Source: JACPNO01 sp963825405 (lineage in GTDB: Bacteria > Acidobacteriota > Terriglobia > Bryobacterales > Bryobacteraceae). Taken from it: a DNA stretch of 64,000 nt. The notes below the pieces were generated by a model that made no database searches, was not told the DNA's origin, and saw only the letters and a list, made by a program, of their open reading frames with translations. The stretch lies in NCBI GenBank assembly GCA_963825405.1, contig CAWGTB010000003.1, positions 1 to 64,000 of the forward strand, given 5' to 3'. Both the position numbers and the translations under genes were made by a program. This document shows, piece after piece, positions 58,836 through 64,000 of this stretch. Every line of letters begins with the position of its first letter. Position 1 is the stretch's first letter.

Positions 58836-61623
58836 CTATTCTGTGAGAGCACAAAGCTGGGTATTCGTGCCAGAGAGTACAACTGTTGAATCGCGGAGCG
58901 ATGGCAGGTCGGGACCTGCCCCACGAGTTATGCGGGCTGTCGTCCTAAGCGCTCGGTGATCTGTGTTCCATTCTGCCATGGTGAATTTCAACGATGGCGA
59001 TGGTCCGATCGCGGGAGAAATGCGGATGGGGGCTGGAAGCTCGTTAGGGAAGAGCTGATATCGCTTCCCAGCTTTCGTCTTGAATCGGAGGATGTCTCCG
59101 GACAGTGGCTGCTTGCGCTTGCCCTCTTCCGCCACGAAGCAGGAAGCGTTCCACGGATTGCGCAATTGGCACATGCCGCCCAGGCGAGACTCGATCTCGA
59201 CGAATGGAATCACACCGTTTTTGCGCGTCGAGGTTACGCGAAAGCCGGCCCGCGCCAAGAGCGTAAATGAAGCATCCCAGCTCGCTGGGCACGCGGGAAA
59301 GACGCGAATCACTTCCGGCTCGGTTGCCGCGGGCGACAGGCTTTGCATCAGACCGTCCTGCACGGCGCCCGTGATGATCGCGCTCGGTTCAACGTTATGT
59401 CCCTGCGGCGATTCAAAAAGACTGAAGCCGTTGGGAAGCCGCCCGGGAAAACCAATGTAGTAATGCGACAGGAACCGCGGGAGCTCTTCGCCACGCCCGA
59501 TCCGTGCCATCGCTATGGGAGTACGCGGCGCCGTATTCAACTTATTCAATATTTTCCCGTTGTACAATCCGGTGCGGACGGGTATCAGATCCATCAGCTT
59601 ATTCACCATTGGGCCCATTGCGGCGTCGCGTGTTTCCAACGTATAAATTTCGTACGGAAAGATCGGAATAAGCCACACATCCTCGTCCTGCCGCACTCCG
59701 GCCGGAGTGTCGCCTAGATGAGCGGCGGCCCAGACGTCGTCAGCCAGCACCGCTCCTTTTAGTGCCTTCGATTCAGGATCCCGTCCCATGGGAAACGGCG
59801 CTAATTGCTTCAGAAACTCGCTCCACGGCTTGCGCATGTCGGCGTCGACGCGCAAAATTTCGGATGCACGAATCAGCGCAGGGAGGGTAGCCCGCATTGC
59901 CGAAAGGTCGACGATGCTGTCGTGTACTCCCAGGAATGACTCATGAACGTTGGAGCCGTAGAGGTGATAGAACCCATCTGCCTCTTTAACGACAAGGCTG
60001 CGGTAAAACTCGATCGAGTGCTTGAGAAGCGGGTAGGCGTGGGTGCGCAGCCAGGCTTCGTCTCCCGTATAGCGGTACCGCCACCACGCTTGCAGTGCGA
60101 GTTTTGGCCCGCTTGCCAGGTTATGGCTGACCTGTCCATAGTGGCCGCGGGTGAACGTGTGAAACGCAAAGGGGAATACCGCGGCGTCATACTGCGCAAA
60201 TTCCATCGCCCGCGGACTAATAGGCTGCGGTTGCGGCGGCGTGCCCAGCATGATGTTGCGGAATTCGCGGGCGACATCGTCAGGAATCGTGGGTTGCCCG
60301 TCGAAGGGAATTGTCTCGCACACATACATCCCCTTGGCGTTCCAGCGCTGCTGTGCGGCGATAAGACTCTGCGGGATCATGGCGACATACATGTTGAAGT
60401 AGGGATCGAGCAAGTCGCATGCGTCGGCGGCGAAGAGCGGCACAACGAGCGACTCCAGCCCCCAAATAAAATGTTGAGACCCAAAGCCGCGCTTATCGCC
60501 CTCGGTGATGAAAAGCATGCCGTTGTAGTTGCGCCGGTAACGAGCCACGCCACGACGATGCCATCACGTAGAGATACACGGTACGCAATTGCTCGACGAA
60601 TTCCGCCACGCCATCCGCACTAGAAAGATGGACGAACGTGCGGCTCCAGTAATTCGCCCACCATGTCCGGTGGGCGCGCTGCAATGCGTCCGTGGATTGG
60701 GACGCTGCCGCTGCAATCGGCGCAACCGCACGCGCGGCGATGTCGGTCTTGGCGTCCATCGTGCCGGCACTGCTGATCAGGATGCGCATCTTCTTTTTGG
60801 ATGGCGACGGCTGCAGGAGAAATGTCTGCTCCGTTTCCGTGACGGCCGCGCGCTGCATGGGGACATCCGCGTGCATGGCGACCCCGGAAGCACAATAGTA
60901 TTCGCCCTCGGTGAACGTGCGTGTAACCACCGGCAGGTCGCCGGCCGGTGACGTGCTCTGTGTAAACGCAAAGCGGCTGAGATGATTTCCTCTTTGGGCA
61001 GACGGTTTTCCCCACAGCGATAGGGTGAGCTGAATGGGTGCCGGCGCCGATCGGTTATCTTCGATTTCCAGCACGAGCACGTCGCTCATCGCGGACACGA
61101 AACAGCGGGCTTGAATCTCCGCACCGCTGAGCTGACATTCCGCTTCGTACAAAGAGAGATCCTGCTTAAACGACTTGCCAGCGAACGCTGTCCCGCCGAC
61201 GTCGAGCGTAATTTGCGCGCACGCCCCACAAACGTCCACAGTATCCTGGTCGGTAAAACGAGGAAAACTTTCCTTGCCGATATGATTCCGGTTTACTGCG
61301 AATACGCCCGCTCGGTTGATCTGGAAGTGGATCGCGCTCGGCGTGGTCCACACCATAGTCCCCATACGGCCGTTGCCGATGGGCTGCCCTTCCACAGATT
61401 TTTCAACCGGACTTAGATAATGCAGATTGCTTCGCGAGATCAATGCTTTGACGTCCACATCCAACAACCGTGATGCACTCTGCGGCGTGGAATCCGCCAC
61501 CGCCCATGCCGGTCCAATTCCGGCGGACAGCATACCCAAAGAGGCGGCATTTAGTTTCGTGAAATCGCGACGTGTCAGGTGGGAGAGTTTCACGTTAGGG
61601 CTGCACTCCTTGGGGATCCGCAT
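58836..61623 (-). pseudogene. DUF5703-type glycoside-hydrolase-like protein, one frameshift
   Basis: The N-terminal part has a Tat signal (LTRRDFTKLNAASLGMLSAG) and DUF5703-like blocks (VEGQPIGNGRMGTMVWTTPS, FQINRAGVFAVNRNHIGKES). Near 60,550 the frame steps by one inserted base; the second part continues RNYNGMLFITEGDKRGFGSQ, HFIWGLESLVVPLFAADACD and FHTFTRGHYGQVSHNLASGP, with the helical-barrel character of GH95/GH65-like enzymes, and ends QLCALTE at 58836. Repaired length is about 930 residues. Likely a periplasmic carbohydrate-active enzyme. A start GTG at 61593 is an alternative. Confidence 0.65.
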
Positions 61624-61810
61624 GAATTTAGAAGTACCTCGTGGTCCTGTCCAGCAAGAAACTACACTGCCATCGTTAACCATACAACAGGGCGTGATGA
61701 CGCATCCTAGCTCCTAGTACAATTTGTGCTGGAACGCTTGGCGGCAGCGAACGGTTTTTTCTCAGACGTTTACAGAATGCGGAATGCCCGGTCGATAACG
61801 CGTAGTAATC

Positions 61811-62215
61811 GTGAGGCAACGCTCGGGTGAACCTGGCGAAGGCTGGATTCTCTGGGGAGCTTTGGGAGCTTGGGCGCAAGCGCCGGAGATCGCCCGCAAC
61901 GGTGTGGTTAACGCAGCGAGCAACACGCCATCCGAACTGGTGGATTCAGCGATCGCACAAGGGTCGCTGGTGACACTTCGCGGAACACGGTTCGGCACGC
62001 ACCTGGCGGATCTGTCGGCAAAACTCTCGGGTCCGGCCGGTGAAGCGGCGCTGGCGATCGTGTCGATCAGCCCTTCGGCCGCCACTGCGCGCCTACCGGC
62101 AAAAGCGCCGCTCGGCCCGGCGTCGCTAACCATCTCAGTAAACGGACAAGCCGGCCCGCCCTACCCGGTCAAAGTGTCACTCGGCGTAGGGCTGGTTGAT
62201 AATTGGCAGAGACCC
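61811..62215 (+). pseudogene. TIGR03437-like secreted domain fragment
   Basis: The first 135 residues of an open frame have a signal-like start (ILWGALGAWAQAPEIARNGV) and the TIGR03437 signature (VVNAASNTPSELVDSAIAQG, SLVTLRGTRFGTHLA, SLTISVNGQAGPP). In Solibacter-type proteins this domain is extracellular. Here it stops at about LGVGL and the frame runs straight into an aminotransferase start, so the rest of the secreted protein is missing. Confidence 0.6.
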
Positions 62216-63143
62216 ATGACACAGCCAACCAATACCCGCCTCGCCTGGTTCAACGGCGAGTTCCTGCCCGAAAATCAGGTGCTGATCTCGTTCCGCGACC
62301 GGAGTTGGAAATACGGCGACGGCGCCTTCGACATGACGCGCACCTTCAACGGCCGCGCCTTTCGACTGAAGGAGCACATCGACCGCTTCTACCGCTCGCT
62401 GCGGTACCTGCGCCTGGATCCCGGTATGAGTCCGCAGGAGATGATCGACGTGTCGGAGCAAATCGTCGAGCGCAACGAACATCTACGCAGCGCGGCTGGC
62501 GATTGGTGGATCGGCCAGCGCGTCAGCCGCGGCCTCGATCCGATCGGTGATGAAGTGCCTGAGCACAGCGGTCCGAACGTAGTGGTTGAATGCACGCCTC
62601 TGCCGCTCAAGGCGCGCGCGCGTCAGTTCCGCGACGGTCTCGACGTGTGGACGCCAGCGCAGCGCCGCATCGCGCCGGACATGCTCAGCCCAAGGGCCAA
62701 GACGCACAACTACCTGAATATGATCGTCGCGGAGCAGTCGGTGAAAGCGCACGATCCGGATGGCTGGGCCGTGCTCCTCGACGTCAACGGAAATCTCGCC
62801 GAGGGGATGGGCTCAAACATCTTCATAGTGAGCGAGGGCACGCTCTACACTCCGGATGAGCGTTACGTCCTGCAGGGCATCAGCCGTCAGATGATATTCG
62901 ACCTCGCGTGCAAGCTCGCAATTCCCGTAATGGAAGGCGACATCGATCTCTTTGACGCAGCGAACGCCGACGAGATGTTCCTTACCTCCACAAGCCTCTG
63001 CATCGCCGGCGTGCGCGCGTTCAACGGCGCCAAGGTCGGCGATGGCCGCGCGCCCGGTCCGATCACCCGGAGCGCTGACCGATGCCTACATCGCTGAGGT
63101 GGGCTGCGATTTCGTCAAACAGTATCTCGATCGGCTGGGCTGA
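62216..63143 (+). pseudogene. Class IV aminotransferase (branched-chain/D-amino-acid type), 3' frameshift
   Basis: A natural start is MTQPTNTRLAWFNGEFLPEN at 62216. The protein holds KYGDGAFDMTRTFNGRAFRL and HIDRFYRSLRYLRLDP, the PLP lysine region (SPRAKTHNYLNMIVAEQSVK), and the phosphate-binding NLAEGMGSNIFIV plus MFLTSTSLCIAGV. It should transfer amino groups with PLP, close to IlvE or D-alanine transaminases. Near 63,070 one extra base breaks the end; removing it gives ITRALTDAYIAEVG and FVKQYLDRLG, TGA at 63141. Length after repair is about 308 residues, normal for the family. Confidence 0.75.
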
Positions 63144-63151
63144 CAATCAGG

Positions 63152-64000
63152 CTACAGTAGCCGGAAGCATTCTTCGGCTGGGATCGTCTGTGAAATGTCG
63201 CCTAGCTCTTTGAACTGTCCGATGAGTGTTTCCCAACGTTCGCGAGACATCGTTCCGAGACCGTCGCGCCGCGTGGCCTCCGTTTCAATCAAGGGCTTCT
63301 GCACTTCGGCTACCTCGGCAAAAGTCTGCGCGTCCATGGTCGGATTCAACTGGTTCATCTGCTGGTTGGCGGCCTTGGGATCGTCCAGGTACGCGCGCCA
63401 TCCGTCCCGCACTGCCGCGACCATCGCCTTCGCTCTATCCGGATTCTTGCGTAACGATTCTCCGCTTACCGCCAGCACCGTCGTATACGGGTTATAACCG
63501 ATGTCAGAGACGGCGAACACTTTGACGGCTGCTCCTTTCCGGCGCGCTGCGATCGGTTCTGAGGTGAGGTAGCACTGCTGAGCAAACTTTTCGTCATTCA
63601 GGAACGAAGTGATATCTCCTCCGGGCGAGGGCACTACTTTGACGTGACTGAACCCGAACTTCCGTTCCATTAAGCGCGCATAGGGCAAGCCGCTTTGCAG
63701 CGCGATCGTACCTTCTTTCAGAACGTCGCCAATGCTGGTGGGATTTCGCGAAGCATGCACCATGATCCCAGTGGGACTGTCCTGATAAACCGCGAATAGC
63801 GCCACCACATCATTGCCGTGGCTTCTCGCCAGGATTATTTCGTCGGCTGTAACAATTCCAAAATCCACCGAGCCGGCGCCGATCATCTGCACCGTCGGCG
63901 TCCCCGCGCCGCCGGGGAGAATGTCCACGTCCAAACCATGCTTGGAATAAGGTGCTGCGTAAAACCCGCCGAACTCAGGCTCGGGCTTCCAGTTCAACGC
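63152..64000 (-). CDS. NMT1/THI5-like ABC transporter substrate-binding protein, truncated by window end
   Basis: The frame is open to the window edge and its first visible residues are ALNWKPEPEFGGFYAA, the typical N-terminal block of NMT1/SsuA-like binding proteins after the signal peptide. HGLDVDILPGGAGTPTVQMI and GAGSVDFGIVTADEIILA form the ligand pocket, and PGGDITSFLNDEKFAQQCYL follows. It would bind thiamine-precursor pyrimidines, sulfonates or similar for ABC import. It is convergent with the aminotransferase, 8 bp apart. Permease and ATPase genes would lie outside the window. Confidence 0.8.
   Translation of the reverse strand, partial: ALNWKPEPEFGGFYAAPYSKHGLDVDILPGGAGTPTVQMIGAGSVDFGIVTADEIILARSHGNDVVALFAVYQDSPTGIMVHASRNPTSIGDVLKEGTIALQSGLPYARLMERKFGFSHVKVVPSPGGDITSFLNDEKFAQQCYLTSEPIAARRKGAAVKVFAVSDIGYNPYTTVLAVSGESLRKNPDRAKAMVAAVRDGWRAYLDDPKAANQQMNQLNPTMDAQTFAEVAEVQKPLIETEATRRDGLGTMSRERWETLIGQFKELGDISQTIPAEECFRLL

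Overview
The window joins two kinds of sequence. Bases 1 to about 10,070 look like a planctomycete (Pirellulales-type): a primary sigma factor, a Gfo/Idh/MocA oxidoreductase, a Nudix hydrolase, and a DUF1553/DUF1501 pair, separated by long palindromic intergenic elements. Every gene in this block is broken by repeated reading-frame steps. In the sigma factor and the oxidoreductase I could repair nearly all of them by removing one base. From about 10,070 onward the genes are mostly intact and look acidobacterial (Bryobacter/Solibacter-type): a TIGR03790 protein, a large carboxypeptidase-regulatory/TonB-type receptor, an ADOP-type MacB-FtsX permease, a DACNV-type sensor, a TIGR03437-like fragment, DUF5703 and DUF1501/DUF1553 proteins. 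The two parts meet inside a reading frame: the TPR lipoprotein at 10575 runs without a stop into the middle of a DUF1549/DUF1553 protein. The simplest reading is a chimeric contig, with a low-quality, insertion-rich planctomycete read or contig at its left end.

Layout. 1-10,070: planctomycete-like block. 10,075-10,575: truncated TPR lipoprotein. 10,795-15,156: TIGR03790 protein with about eleven 96-residue repeats, seven of them nearly identical in DNA. 15,231-16,649: phytoene-desaturase-like oxidoreductase. 17,048-21,291: orphan Flp/Tad pilus set with a winged-helix-like protein, Flp pilin, two TadE-like proteins and two tandem TadG-like paralogues. 21,480-24,828: frameshifted TonB-type receptor with a palindromic operator-like site upstream. 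24,968-26,783: overlapping ECF sigma operon. 27,152-34,798: CDP-alcohol phosphatidyltransferase, LolA-like protein, YXWGXW-type protein, MscS channel, PAP2 phosphatase, small secreted protein, DUF4159 protein. 34,880-37,384: ADOP permease. 37,442-38,581: DAC-like sensor. 38,648-43,441: one-module NRPS (C-A-T-TE) with a methyltransferase. 44,052-45,143: IS630-type transposase. 45,283-55,103: two convergent DUF1553/DUF1501 pairs flanking a GNAT acetyltransferase and a PanE-like reductase. 55,388-58,673: three tiny ORFs, Ku, and two envelope proteins. 58,836-64,000: frameshifted DUF5703 protein, a second suspicious in-frame junction (TIGR03437-like to class IV aminotransferase), and a truncated NMT1-like binding protein.

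How genes may work together: the methyltransferase and NRPS look co-transcribed and translationally coupled, and would make a small methylated acyl-amino-acid type product. The DUF1553 (cytochrome c-like domains) and DUF1501 (Tat-exported, sulfatase-like) proteins form the usual pairs. The Flp/TadE/TadG genes encode pilus components, but no ATPase, secretin or membrane platform lies in the window. I saw no rRNA, tRNA or CRISPR array.
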